A DNA stretch of 42,863 nucleotides from Candidatus Melainabacteria bacterium (GCA_016212515.1 JACRFZ010000103.1:1-42863); one strand, 5' to 3'; positions 31,861 through 40,471 are shown, counted from the first letter of the stretch. Translations and numbers: made by a program. Notes: generated from the letters alone by a model not told the origin.

Positions 31861-32658
31861 ATGAGCGAAACCGGTAAGAATCAGGGTAGCAGTGAAGCTA
31901 TTGGAAATTACGAAGTTTCACGGGATGGTCTTAAGACCCGGCGGGAAGTGCTTATGATGGGCGCGGTGGCGGCAGCAGGTTTGGGCGTTGCCGGTATGGC
32001 CGCTCAGGCCGCTCCGGCGGCGGCCCCTGCCGGTAAGGAACTTTATACCGCCCGTGATTTTTCGGGGTTGGTGGCTAAGAAAATGGAAGGGCTCTCTGCT
32101 TCACAGATAGAGCAGCATTTGAAGCTCTATAAGGGCTATGTAGGTAAATCGAACGAAATTGCCGCCAAACTGAAGGAAGTTGATATTACCTCTGCCAACG
32201 CCACTTATTCTCCCTTGCGCGAATTGCTCATGGAACAGAGTTTTGCCGTCAATGGCGTTATCTATCATGAGCTCTATTTCGGCAATTTGGGCGGCGCCGG
32301 TACTGAACCTGCCGGTGAGCTTAAGTCTTCCCTGGAAGAGCGTTTCGGCTCCGTCGGTAAGTTTATGGACTTCCTCAAGGCCAGTGGCAAGAGCATGCGC
32401 GGCTGGGTTGTGGTCGGCTATAACTTGAGAGGCGGTTTCATCGATACCTTTGGTCTTGATACGCACAATATTTGGTCTCCGGCCGGTTTCGTGCCGCTCC
32501 TGGTGCTCGATGTCTATGAACATGCCTATATGGTTGACTACGGCATCGATCGGGCCAAATACCTTGATGCTTTCGCCGGCAATATCGACTGGAAAGTTGT
32601 CGCCAAGCGCCTGAGCGCTGTCGCCAAGTATCCAAGCGGTCTTGACTTAACGGTCTAG
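31861..32658 (+). CDS. Fe/Mn superoxide dismutase with Tat signal
   Basis: 265 aa. Residues 26-55 form a Tat-type signal: TRREVLMMG then a hydrophobic Ala/Gly-rich stretch to AAQAAPAAA. The dismutase fold follows from about 60. The four metal ligands can be placed: H86 (IEQHLKLYKGYV), H136 (VIYHELYFGNLGG), D217 and H221 (LDVYEHAYMVDYGIDRAKY). The active-site Tyr (Y93, in YV) is kept, but other second-shell positions differ: HH-x-KHH is HLKLYK, and NH-x-x-FW is YHELYF. It probably removes superoxide outside the cytoplasmic membrane. AAGGAG lies before the ATG; an earlier frame start is unnecessary. A perfect bidirectional terminator follows. Confidence 0.88.
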   Translation: MSETGKNQGSSEAIGNYEVSRDGLKTRREVLMMGAVAAAGLGVAGMAAQAAPAAAPAGKELYTARDFSGLVAKKMEGLSASQIEQHLKLYKGYVGKSNEIAAKLKEVDITSANATYSPLRELLMEQSFAVNGVIYHELYFGNLGGAGTEPAGELKSSLEERFGSVGKFMDFLKASGKSMRGWVVVGYNLRGGFIDTFGLDTHNIWSPAGFVPLLVLDVYEHAYMVDYGIDRAKYLDAFAGNIDWKVVAKRLSAVAKYPSGLDLTV

Positions 32659-32675
32659 AGGAAGCAAGCCTGAAA

Positions 32676-32719
32676 GTAAAAGAGGTCCGGCACTATCTGC
32701 GGTGCCGGACCTCTTTTAC
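32676..32719. terminator. Bidirectional intrinsic terminator, perfect 18-bp stem
   Basis: GTAAAAGAGGTCCGGCAC (32676-32693) pairs perfectly with GTGCCGGACCTCTTTTAC (32702-32719) around an eight-base loop. The A-rich and T-rich stem bases give a T-run on both strands. It lies 17 bases after the dismutase stop and 15 bases before the end of the convergent DUF4384 gene, so it can end both transcripts. Confidence 0.92.
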
Positions 32720-32734
32720 AATTTGCGGTTGTTG

Positions 32735-33775
32735 TTATTTCTCTACCATGAGAGAAAGCTCAATTTTGTTGGGTGCTGTAGTGCTTTCCGTCACACTGGC
32801 GACGGAGACCACGGAACCGTGAGCTTTGGGCATCACTTTTACTTCCCGGGAGAAGAATACCTTGGACTGGTTGACCAGTTTCCTGTACTCTTCCGGCGTC
32901 ATCTCAGCAGAGCGGAAGGGACTGTCGGAAGGACGGTTCATGGCGATGGAGAGCGGCGCTTCCGAAACCGGGTAGGCAAAGACAAAAATGCGCTCGTTTA
33001 CTTTGCGCTCACCGGGATTCACAGAGAGCTGGTATTCGAACTGACTGTCTGAACCACCGATAGTTACGGTTTCTCCGCCTCTGACCAGTGAGGCTTGCTG
33101 GTAGGTATTGGGAAAGATCTGAGTCAGTTTACCCCTGCCGTCATAGTCGTAGATGGTCAAATTGCAGTCGCGGCTGGCTTTGACATTGATCTCCAGTTTT
33201 TCGCCGTCTTTGTATGTGGGCGTTTCACCGGGTTTGTTCAACCAGGCGCTGATGATGGCTTCACCGTCATAGGCTACGGTTTTGATATTGCTTGCGGGGG
33301 TGGTTTTCACAACTTGAATGTGCCCGGCGCTGCTTGCAGCAGGCCTGGTTCTGGCTACCATGGGTTGTTTTACCGTAGTCTTTGGCTTAGCCTTTGCCAC
33401 TACGGAAGTTGTCCTGGTTGCTTGCAGAGCGGGGGTCTTCGTGGTTCCGACTTTGATGCCGGCTTTGGGCGGCTGGCTTTTGTTGATGGCCGGCGCCTTC
33501 TCCGTATTGGCGGCTTCTTTGCGTGGTGCCTTCACATAGGAGGGCTGCTCGATGAAGAGTCCCCGCTCTTTGGAATTTTTTAAATCATCGGCGCTGGGTT
33601 CCTCAGTCTTGCTGCCTTCAGCTTGAACTGCGCCGACAAATGAAATACCGCAAAACAGGCTTAAGGCCACGGAAGTGAGCAGCAAAGCTCCAAAATTCGG
33701 TCTGAAAAGAGCTGGTAAGGTTTCTTTTGCCGGCGTCCGGGGTGCCGTGCTGGAAGTAAAAGTCCTGATATTCAT
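32735..33775 (-). CDS. Membrane-anchored or secreted DUF4384-type protein
   Basis: 346 aa. A hydrophobic segment at about 30-52 after a basic N-terminus acts as signal or anchor (cut possible after AVQA). Residues 55-175 are a Lys/Pro/Thr/Ala-rich low-complexity linker. Residues 180-300 match the DUF4384 style: YKDGEKLEINVKASRDCNLTIYDYDGRGKLTQIFPN, then GGETVTIGG. Such domains occur in extracellular parts of surface and signalling proteins; function unknown. GAGGGTG precedes the ATG by five bases. The upstream same-strand gene carries the same domain type, so the pair is probably one unit. Confidence 0.72.
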   Translation of the reverse strand: MNIRTFTSSTAPRTPAKETLPALFRPNFGALLLTSVALSLFCGISFVGAVQAEGSKTEEPSADDLKNSKERGLFIEQPSYVKAPRKEAANTEKAPAINKSQPPKAGIKVGTTKTPALQATRTTSVVAKAKPKTTVKQPMVARTRPAASSAGHIQVVKTTPASNIKTVAYDGEAIISAWLNKPGETPTYKDGEKLEINVKASRDCNLTIYDYDGRGKLTQIFPNTYQQASLVRGGETVTIGGSDSQFEYQLSVNPGERKVNERIFVFAYPVSEAPLSIAMNRPSDSPFRSAEMTPEEYRKLVNQSKVFFSREVKVMPKAHGSVVSVASVTESTTAPNKIELSLMVEK

Positions 33776-33910
33776 AGATGCACCCTCAACATTGCTTGCC
33801 TCTCTTGATATGCTTCCTATTTTGACTGATTTTCAAAATTTCTGGCGACATAACCGGTAACTGAACCCCGGGGGAAATTAGGGGGCAGAGCTGAAATATT
33901 TCTTGAAAAC

Positions 33911-35197
33911 CTATTTCTTGCTGGAATCCACGGCGGTTTTGGCTACCGGACCGTCCATTTCAGTATAGAGAACGTCTTCGGGATATTTATCTTTCAGTTT
34001 CTTTAGCTCATCGAGAGCGGAGCGATTGTCCACCATTTGAATAGCCATGGTGCTGGCGTCGGTGTCGTAGGCTTTGCCCAGCTTCAGGGCCGGCAGGGCA
34101 CTACTGACGGCAAAGAGATGCAATTTGTCTTGTTTGTCGTTGACCCTTAGCTTCTGTGGTCCGAGCATCTTTATAGAGATAGACTCGCCGGCTTTGACCG
34201 AGGCCATGGCGCCGTTATCGTCCTGGGGAAAGGCGCGGTATACCGGGTGATTGGGGCTGAATGGGTCTTCATCGAAGAGATAGAGATGGCAGTCGGAGCC
34301 GGGTTTCAAGCTTATTTCCACGGGTTCGCCCATGCTGAAACCATTGCGTGATTTGTTGTAGAGCAAAACCACTGGTTTGACTCTGGCGGCGTCGATTTGC
34401 AGAGCGCTCATCTGCGGGGAAAGCAGGAAGGCTGTGGCCCCGGCAAAGGCGATGGAAAAGGCCAGGATGAACTTGGCCAGGGAAAACGGCAGATGTTCGC
34501 CTCTCGCTCTCTCCGGTGCCTCTATCTGTCCGTCTACGGCCAGATCCCGCAGGGCGTCCACCCATAGGGCCAGCCGAATGGAAGTGGTGGGCAGGTTCAA
34601 ACCGGGCAAGGTGGCGGTGTCGCCGCAGTGCATGGCCACAACCGAACCGTCCGGGGCAAAGATGGCGGCTCCCGAGTCGCCCGGTGACAAGGCCAGATCG
34701 TGGAGCAGATGAAAGTTGTCGTGTTTGCGCAGGGGACCCAGAAGCCTGCCCATCTGCGCCAGGGGATTCATGGAGGAACTGAATTGGCCCAGATGCACGG
34801 GATAGCGCACGGCCGTGAGGGGCAACTGCACCGGCAAGGTCTTTTCATAGGTGATGGGCAGCGGACGAGCCAGGGAGTCAGGCTCAGCCAGGCTGACGGA
34901 AAGCAGGGCGGCATCGAAACGCACCAGTTGGTCTTGCTGCCTCACAAATGAGGGATGCAGGCGAATCTGGCTGACCGGATAACGATTACCGGAGAGCGGA
35001 AAGAAGACGTAGAGCAGATTTGGCGTAGCAGTGAAGGCATCCACCACATGCCCGCAGGTAGCCAGCTGACCGGCACCGCAGAGCCAGGCCTGCCCCAGGA
35101 CCACGTCCTGACTGCCGCTTTCTGTCTTCACCACATGGGCGAGGGAGCCGGCATAGTCCTCCGCGTTAATCGTCACAGTTGAGTTGGAACTGTTCAA
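33911..35197 (-). CDS. Trypsin-like protease, membrane helix and DUF4384-like domain fusion
   Basis: 428 aa. N-terminal trypsin-fold domain (14-220) with intact triad: H50 (LATCGHVVDAF), D95 (RFDAALLSV), S175 (LSPGDSGAAIF). A single hydrophobic helix lies near 242-260 (FILAFSIAFAGATAFLL), then a DUF4384-like domain at 271-375 (GEPVEISLKPGSDCHLYLFDE, FPQDD, KAGESISI). There is no signal peptide, so by this topology the protease would be cytoplasmic and the DUF4384 domain outside. TTG start with AAAAGGA five bases upstream. It sits just upstream of another DUF4384 gene on the same strand. It may transmit an outside state to an inside proteolysis event; the substrate is unknown. Confidence 0.72.
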   Translation of the reverse strand: MNSSNSTVTINAEDYAGSLAHVVKTESGSQDVVLGQAWLCGAGQLATCGHVVDAFTATPNLLYVFFPLSGNRYPVSQIRLHPSFVRQQDQLVRFDAALLSVSLAEPDSLARPLPITYEKTLPVQLPLTAVRYPVHLGQFSSSMNPLAQMGRLLGPLRKHDNFHLLHDLALSPGDSGAAIFAPDGSVVAMHCGDTATLPGLNLPTTSIRLALWVDALRDLAVDGQIEAPERARGEHLPFSLAKFILAFSIAFAGATAFLLSPQMSALQIDAARVKPVVLLYNKSRNGFSMGEPVEISLKPGSDCHLYLFDEDPFSPNHPVYRAFPQDDNGAMASVKAGESISIKMLGPQKLRVNDKQDKLHLFAVSSALPALKLGKAYDTDASTMAIQMVDNRSALDELKKLKDKYPEDVLYTEMDGPVAKTAVDSSKK

Positions 35198-35378
35198 ACT
35201 CGTCCTTTTCAGTACTTTCGCTGGAGGGGGAGGGGCGCGCTAAGGCTACTTGAAATCGGTCAAATATTAAGGAGACCAGCCATAATTCCTATAGATTACC
35301 GCAAGCACCTGGTTAAACATAGTATTGTTGTGTCTTTTCAAATAAGAGCCTGCTTATAGTAAGTCCTGATTGGGAGGC

Positions 35379-35408
35379 TTCACTTGAACTGGTCTGAGCC
35401 GATACAAT
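35379..35408 (+). promoter_or_regulatory. Putative promoter with very short leader before the small membrane protein
   Basis: TTCACT at 35379-35384 and TACAAT at 35403-35408, spacer 18. The -10 ends ten bases before the ATG at 35419, so a transcript would have a leader of about four bases, near-leaderless. It lies in the 221-base divergent gap between the protease gene and the membrane protein gene. Confidence 0.35.
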
Positions 35409-35418
35409 AGGGCTTAAA

Positions 35419-35850
35419 ATGAACGATTCCTCTTCTGACATCAGTGCTCTTGCCCAGGCTAAAGTTGAAAAGCCTGTGTCTGCACCTGGCAACGCACTCA
35501 AAGACCGTCTTTTGCAGTTCTGGTGGGTGCCTTTCAGTTTCATGCTGCCTGCGCTGGTCACCTTTTCTACATTCGCGGTGCGCGATTCCGATCAAAATTT
35601 ATTTCGTGCCGAGCGTGTGGGTCTGATTGGCTTATGCTGCGCTCTAACCATCTGGGGTCTCTGGCGCCTTGATGTAAATTTAGGTGCCCGGCAGCGATTG
35701 AACGAGAGTGAACTGACCGTGCGGATTCTGGTGCAGGCTAGCGGCTTGGTGCTCTGGATCGTGTGGCTGACGGTGGGAGTGGTCATTGCTATGGCCTATG
35801 ATCAGGTTTACGACGTGCCGGCCCTCTTGCCGTCTTTACCTGGAAACTGA
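35419..35850 (+). CDS. Small hypothetical membrane protein
   Basis: 143 aa, not recognised. After a polar N-terminus of about 30 residues there are three hydrophobic segments, near 34-53 (FWWVPFSFMLPALVTFSTFAV), 66-83 (VGLIGLCCALTIWGLWRL) and 107-127 (ASGLVLWIVWLTVGVVIAMAY). No motif. It precedes the sigma-like/HhH gene by seven bases and is almost surely co-transcribed with it. By position it could be a membrane partner (for example an anti-sigma type anchor) of that protein, but no anti-sigma motif is visible. Confidence 0.65.
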   Translation: MNDSSSDISALAQAKVEKPVSAPGNALKDRLLQFWWVPFSFMLPALVTFSTFAVRDSDQNLFRAERVGLIGLCCALTIWGLWRLDVNLGARQRLNESELTVRILVQASGLVLWIVWLTVGVVIAMAYDQVYDVPALLPSLPGN

Positions 35851-35857
35851 GAGGTAG

Positions 35858-37327
35858 ATGCTAAGTAGTCGTACAGAACTGGCGGAAATACTAGGTCTGG
35901 CTCCTGACTGGAAGCCGGTTCTCGATAGTCTGACCGATGGTGTCAGTAAGAATTTAGATAAGGGCGCTGTGACTCCCTATGCCTTTTTTGAGAAGCTGGG
36001 TGCGCGTTCCATCTATCTGAAATGCCTTTCTTTAGGGAAGGAGCGGGAACTATTGGTGCGTATTTTGCGCGACAGCTATTACCAGCCCATGCTGGCCCGC
36101 ATGCTTTCTTCCAATCAGAGTTTGAAGCGCTTCTGGGCGCAGCGTAAGCATCCTGCCGATTTTCAGAAGGCCCAGGCCGTCTCTATGGCAGTTGAGCTGG
36201 CTGCCAAAATGGAAGGCGTTTTGAAGCGTCACCTCGATGGTGGCAGCGAGGACGGCTTCAAGGTGCTCTTGCCGGCCTATGTGCAGCGCTCGGTGCATAA
36301 TGCCGCCGTCGACTATATAAAGGAAGAATGGCAGTGGGAGAAAGAGACCTTACAGGATCTGAATCTCGACCCGGAGCAGGAAGATCCCAGGCAGAGCACC
36401 GCCGATGACATCAAGTATGCACCGGAGAATCAAGCCATATCCAGGGAGCAAGTTTCTCAACTCAATCAACTGCGCGCTGAGTTGAAGGAGATGCTCGATG
36501 CCGGTACCACTGAGGCGCAGCGAGAGCCACTGGTGGTAGTAGACCTTATCTTCGGACTGGCCCTGACGGAGAAGTCTAAGAGTGGTCAGGAATTGACCAT
36601 GCGTGAGGTCTGCGAAGTGCTGGCTATCGCCGGCGAGACTCAGGCCAGAAAGATTGCGCGCTGTCAGGTGCTTCTGGATAAAGGGCTGGATATGATTCGC
36701 AATCGGGTACGCAGCAAGCTACCTGGTGTGGCCCAGTGCTGGCAATCCGATATCAATATAAATACCGCTTCCCGGCGCGAACTTTCGCACCAACTTGGTT
36801 TGACCGAGGGCGAAGTGGATCGCTTGATAGCTGCCAGGCAGTACTACAGCCTGGAAGAACTGGTGGAACGGGGGGCGCTCAAGGCCAACCGCCTGGATGA
36901 ACTGAGAGAAAACGGGGCGGTGGCCTCTTTTGTGCCGGTGGATATAAATGTATGCACCACTAGAGATATGATCGATATATTGGGGCTTCCAAAAGAGCTG
37001 GCTCAGAAAATTACTTCTTTGAGACCTTTTGCTAGTTTCGAGGAGATGGAGCAACGCGGGCTTCTGGATAAATCCGGTCTGGGCTCTTTGATAGAGCGGG
37101 GCGGGGCAGTGCGGGCCGTAGATAAGGCAGGCGAGGGGCGCCTAGACGTAAATTCCGCCGCCGGGGATGCCCTGAAGGCTCTCGGCCTGAAGCAGGCGGA
37201 TTGTGAAAAGATTTTAAGGGGGCGGCCTTTTACCACCTGGGGCGAGTTGGAAGAATATCTCACTCCAGATGCCGCCACCTGGCAGGTTTTACGGCAGAAA
37301 ACCCGTCTTTCATTATTTCCCTACTAA
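35858..37327 (+). CDS. Sigma-factor-like N-terminal region fused to three helix-hairpin-helix repeats
   Basis: 489 aa. Residues 137-160 (LPAYVQRSVHNAAVDYIKEE) resemble sigma-70 region 2 recognition sequence, and 226-287 (VVVDLIFGL ... ELTMREVCEVLAIAGETQARK) resemble region 4, separated by a charged linker. Residues 298-475 hold three ComEA-like helix-hairpin-helix units, each starting with D-x-N: DININTASRRELSHQLGL, DINVCTTRDMIDILGLP, DVNSAAGDALKALGL. HhH repeats usually bind DNA non-specifically. There is no signal or membrane helix. The sigma resemblance is my reading by eye and is weaker than the HhH call. GAGAGGTAG precedes the ATG. Confidence 0.65.
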   Translation: MLSSRTELAEILGLAPDWKPVLDSLTDGVSKNLDKGAVTPYAFFEKLGARSIYLKCLSLGKERELLVRILRDSYYQPMLARMLSSNQSLKRFWAQRKHPADFQKAQAVSMAVELAAKMEGVLKRHLDGGSEDGFKVLLPAYVQRSVHNAAVDYIKEEWQWEKETLQDLNLDPEQEDPRQSTADDIKYAPENQAISREQVSQLNQLRAELKEMLDAGTTEAQREPLVVVDLIFGLALTEKSKSGQELTMREVCEVLAIAGETQARKIARCQVLLDKGLDMIRNRVRSKLPGVAQCWQSDININTASRRELSHQLGLTEGEVDRLIAARQYYSLEELVERGALKANRLDELRENGAVASFVPVDINVCTTRDMIDILGLPKELAQKITSLRPFASFEEMEQRGLLDKSGLGSLIERGGAVRAVDKAGEGRLDVNSAAGDALKALGLKQADCEKILRGRPFTTWGELEEYLTPDAATWQVLRQKTRLSLFPY

Positions 37328-37342
37328 TTTTTCGAAGGCAGC

Positions 37343-37377
37343 GGTTAGACATCTTGCGAAACGCAAGTTCGATAACC
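37343..37377. promoter_or_regulatory. Nested palindrome upstream of an unrecognised gene
   Basis: Inner CTTGCG-AAA-CGCAAG (37353-37367) is perfect, with outer GGTTA (37343-37347)/TAACC (37373-37377). It ends 16 bases before the ATG at 37394, just before the SD (GGGAG). No T-tract follows, so it is more likely an operator or a leader hairpin than a terminator, though it does sit between two genes of one apparent operon. Confidence 0.5.
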
Positions 37378-37393
37378 AATCTGGGAGCAACCC

Positions 37394-38662
37394 ATGAAAA
37401 ACCAGGACTCAAATATAGAATTCGCCGCCGACCTCGGTCAGGCTCAGGTTCGGCTCAGCCCGGAACTGGTGAGAATTGCCCAGAAGCGGGCTGACGGTGT
37501 GCACATGCTGCGTGATGAAGTAGCCAGGCTGATGGTCGAGAGTTTGATCCTGGAAATGGATCCGGAACTGGAAGTCCTTATTGATGAAAGCGCTTCTATG
37601 AGCCAGTCGGACAATCTGGCTGCAGCCCTCGGTGTGAGCGATATCGTTATTAATGGCCACAGATTGGATGTGCGTGCCCTGGCCGAAGACGGTACGGTTT
37701 CCATCAATCGCGCCCTGATCGGTTCTCAGTATTTGAGCCTGGGTACCCTTGTGGTCTCCCTTGCTTCTCTTTCTGAGGGTAAGGTAGTGGCTTTCCTGGG
37801 TGCCGGTTTGTGGATGAAGGCGGAAGAATCGGAGAAAGCCAAGCCGAACCAGGCTGAGGCCCGTCTTCACCTCTCGGTAGATTGTCGTAGCGACTTCGAT
37901 TTTGCTGCCACACTGAAGAATTTCATTGCCAAGCCAGTGGTTAAACTGCCCTCTACCAGCCGCTTGCAGGATGTTAAAGGTGACGTCGATTTGCTTTTGA
38001 ATAATCCTGATAAGCTCATTTCAGCCAGACGCAAGCAGATATTCTCTTATCTCTGTTCCAACTGGAATGAAGATACGCTTGCCCTTGTGGAAAGCATAAA
38101 ACTGGCTCATAGCCTTTCTTCTCTCGATATGATGCTGCGCGATGCAGCCCGCTGGAACAACATCGTCGAAAAGCTTACCGATAAGCTGGCCGGTCAGTTC
38201 GACAAGGTCAGCCGTGCGGAGATTCGCAAACAAGTTCTGGCTTGCGGAGAAGCCTATGGCGCACAATTTCGCAGCCCGGCCTTCAGCAAAATGCTGCTTA
38301 CAAATTTGGTAGCAGGGCAGGCGGCCGGTAAGAAGAGCAAGCTCTTTGCCGCTCTCGTGGAGAAGATTATGGGCGGCGCCGGTAGTCTGGATGCTGTGCG
38401 AGAACTGGTGCTAAATAAAACGGCTGTGGAATTGGCCCATCAGATCAAGTGCGAACGAAATCTCAAAAAGTTTTCGGGCTTCGTAGCCGCCAGCGCAGAA
38501 GAAATTGGTATGGCGTTTCAGAAGTTGGCATTGCAGCCTGCTTACGCTACTCATAGCAGTGGTGATTCGGGAGTGGAATCTATCAACGAGGCTCTCACGC
38601 TCCTGGAAATCGGTGAGATGGCTGAGGCTCTGGCTTCCATCGATATGGTCAGTCTCGGCTAG
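37394..38662 (+). CDS. Hypothetical protein downstream of the sigma-like/HhH gene
   Basis: 422 aa, not recognised. Residues 1-55 are helical and polar (LSPELVRIAQKRADGVHML). Residues 55-170 look like mixed alpha/beta (DIVINGHRLDVRALAEDG, LGTLVVSLASLSEGKVVAFLGAGLW). The rest is mainly helical (AARWNNIVEKLTDKLAGQF, AVELAHQIKCERNLKKF). No membrane segment or signal. GGGAG lies six bases before the ATG. Its position after a sigma-like gene faintly recalls cyanobacterial pairs in which a DUF1822 protein follows a sigma-like gene, but I cannot support that at sequence level. It overlaps the convergent next gene by 14 bases. Confidence 0.65.
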   Translation: MKNQDSNIEFAADLGQAQVRLSPELVRIAQKRADGVHMLRDEVARLMVESLILEMDPELEVLIDESASMSQSDNLAAALGVSDIVINGHRLDVRALAEDGTVSINRALIGSQYLSLGTLVVSLASLSEGKVVAFLGAGLWMKAEESEKAKPNQAEARLHLSVDCRSDFDFAATLKNFIAKPVVKLPSTSRLQDVKGDVDLLLNNPDKLISARRKQIFSYLCSNWNEDTLALVESIKLAHSLSSLDMMLRDAARWNNIVEKLTDKLAGQFDKVSRAEIRKQVLACGEAYGAQFRSPAFSKMLLTNLVAGQAAGKKSKLFAALVEKIMGGAGSLDAVRELVLNKTAVELAHQIKCERNLKKFSGFVAASAEEIGMAFQKLALQPAYATHSSGDSGVESINEALTLLEIGEMAEALASIDMVSLG

Positions 38663-40361
38663 AGGCTATTTCTCGGGCGCAAGTTCTTAAAAGGCGCGTT
38701 CTTGCTTGCCCCTGGCAGAGCCCTGAAAGTTTAGCGGCAAGCTCGCTGTAACCGGCAGCTATGCCCACTAATTCCTCTAGTTCCAATTGCCAGGCGGGGT
38801 TTTCCTGGTAGCGGCGTGCGGCCAGAGCCAGGGCTTTTCGTCTGAGTTTTGACTGATTAGTCTTACCCTTCAGAATATCCTCCGCCAGACTTAAGTAGAG
38901 CGCGGCTGTGGTCAGTTTGGCAGCGCTTTCAGAGGGTGGCAAAAGTCTCTCCAGAACCAGGCTCCAATCACAAACCAGAGCCAGTGCCAACTCGCGGCTC
39001 TGCTTAGCCGTATCGCTGCCGACTTGGGAAGAGACCGAAAGGCGTGCCAGATGACAGGCCACAATGGCCTGGGCCTGAAAGCGATCCGCCAGATCTTCTA
39101 TAAGCAGACTCTCTTTCAAGGCTATGGTAAAGATGGCGAAACTTCTTTGATCGCCGGCAAGTACCTGGCTGAATCTGACAAAGAACTTTGTCTGTTTGAT
39201 CGGATCTTCCATCTTATCCAGATCAAGCATGGCTTCCTTGCCCAACTCGTAAGCCGTAGAAGGAGATATGAGGGAGAGTTTTTCCAGAACTTTCAACTTA
39301 GCCTCGATACGGGTCTCAAGCAGTCCCGCTGAGGCAAAATAGCGAGTGAAAAAGCCGCTCTGCTGCGCCTCTTCTTCCAGGTGATTGTAGAAGCTGAGGG
39401 CCTTGCTCAACAGTTCTACAGCTTTCAGCGGTGCCGTATCTTGTATAGCCGCAGCCAGGTCTGTCAGGGCTTCGGCCCGGGCTTTGTCAGTAAGAGCGGC
39501 TGTCTTGATGCGCTCTTCCATCAAAGCTGCTTCCTGCTGCACCAGATGCGGTAGCAAATTGATAGTGGTTTGAAAGAGCATCTGGTAACGCCCTATTTCG
39601 TACCCGTCTCTGGTGCCGCCTTCCGTCATCTTGTTCAGAAGGTTGCCGGCTTCATGCAGACACTCCGCAGTGACTTCTAGGTAGGCAGTGTTGCGGCTCA
39701 TGGCCAGTGCCATGGCGGCAATCAGATAGAAACGAGTCTTCTCTTCCGCCTGGGTTTCTCTTACTTCCTGCAAGAAACTATTTATTTCTTCCTGTAGACC
39801 TCCCAGGTAAGGGGCCAGGTGGCGTAAGGCTTTTTCTCTGGCTTTGAAACCGGCCGCTTGCAGCCCATCAGTGAGCAGGGTTCGATAGGGGGCGTCTGCT
39901 TGGCAGGCTTTGAGAGGGTCGCTTGCCAGCGCTTTCAGGCATTCGGCGGTGAGAGTCAACATCAGGTCCGGCTGCATCACTTTCAATCTAGTCAGGACAG
40001 CCAGAACGGTCGTCTCATGACTGAGGGCCAGTCCAGGCAGGGTCAGCTCCAGATAGGCTTGCATGAATTCTTGCGGGGCATATTCCACAAGTTCCAGGTA
40101 TTGCTCCAAGCAATGGGCGGCGAGCCCCCCATCCAGACCTTGCAGTTTCCAGGCTCCATGCAGCAGGGCCTGGGCCTGCTCGGGATTTTTGATGGCTTTC
40201 AGTTGCTTTTGCAGGGAGGCAAGCCTGGATTTGTCACCAAAGGCGGCAATCAGGTCCACTGCCGTTATCAGCCGGGTCTCTATCGGTTCTATATCCAGGC
40301 AGAGCTTGAGAAGGCTGGTCAGGCTCGGTAATTCTTTTCTTTTGCTAATTGTTAGGGTCAT
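38649..40361 (-). CDS. Large helical-repeat hypothetical protein
   Basis: 570 aa, not recognised. Almost entirely alpha-helical, with Leu/Ala-rich helices spaced as in TPR or HEAT repeats (LLKLCLDIEPIETRLITAVDLI, ALTDLAAAIQDTAPLKAVELLSKAL, LALALVCDWSLVLERLL). No signal peptide, membrane helix or enzymatic motif. It may be a scaffold or interaction protein. ATG 40361 is preferred to the TTG at 40448, because the latter would place the N-terminus on top of the divergent promoter at 40442-40471. It stands alone on this strand. Confidence 0.6.
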   Translation of the reverse strand: MTLTISKRKELPSLTSLLKLCLDIEPIETRLITAVDLIAAFGDKSRLASLQKQLKAIKNPEQAQALLHGAWKLQGLDGGLAAHCLEQYLELVEYAPQEFMQAYLELTLPGLALSHETTVLAVLTRLKVMQPDLMLTLTAECLKALASDPLKACQADAPYRTLLTDGLQAAGFKAREKALRHLAPYLGGLQEEINSFLQEVRETQAEEKTRFYLIAAMALAMSRNTAYLEVTAECLHEAGNLLNKMTEGGTRDGYEIGRYQMLFQTTINLLPHLVQQEAALMEERIKTAALTDKARAEALTDLAAAIQDTAPLKAVELLSKALSFYNHLEEEAQQSGFFTRYFASAGLLETRIEAKLKVLEKLSLISPSTAYELGKEAMLDLDKMEDPIKQTKFFVRFSQVLAGDQRSFAIFTIALKESLLIEDLADRFQAQAIVACHLARLSVSSQVGSDTAKQSRELALALVCDWSLVLERLLPPSESAAKLTTAALYLSLAEDILKGKTNQSKLRRKALALAARRYQENPAWQLELEELVGIAAGYSELAAKLSGLCQGQARTRLLRTCAREIASSRD

Positions 40362-40441
40362 ATCTTTCAAATACCCCCAGGTAGGACCGGAAAAACCGGA
40401 TCTCGATAGGTATTTGTTCCACTTTACAAAGGTCCGTGCAT

Positions 40442-40471
40442 TTGCCAAAGACTTTTTTAATTGGGTACAAT
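40442..40471 (+). promoter_or_regulatory. Sigma-70-type promoter predicted to give a leaderless mRNA
   Basis: TTGCCA at 40442-40447 and TACAAT at 40466-40471, spacer 18; each is 5/6 to consensus. Initiation about seven bases after the -10 falls on the A of the ATG at 40478. No SD is visible before that ATG, which fits a leaderless transcript of the zinc-ribbon operon. Confidence 0.6.

Noticed and set aside
35340..35410. TTGAAC (35384-35389) as -35 for the TACAAT at 35403
   Set aside because: The spacer would be only 13 bases; TTCACT at 35379 gives 18.
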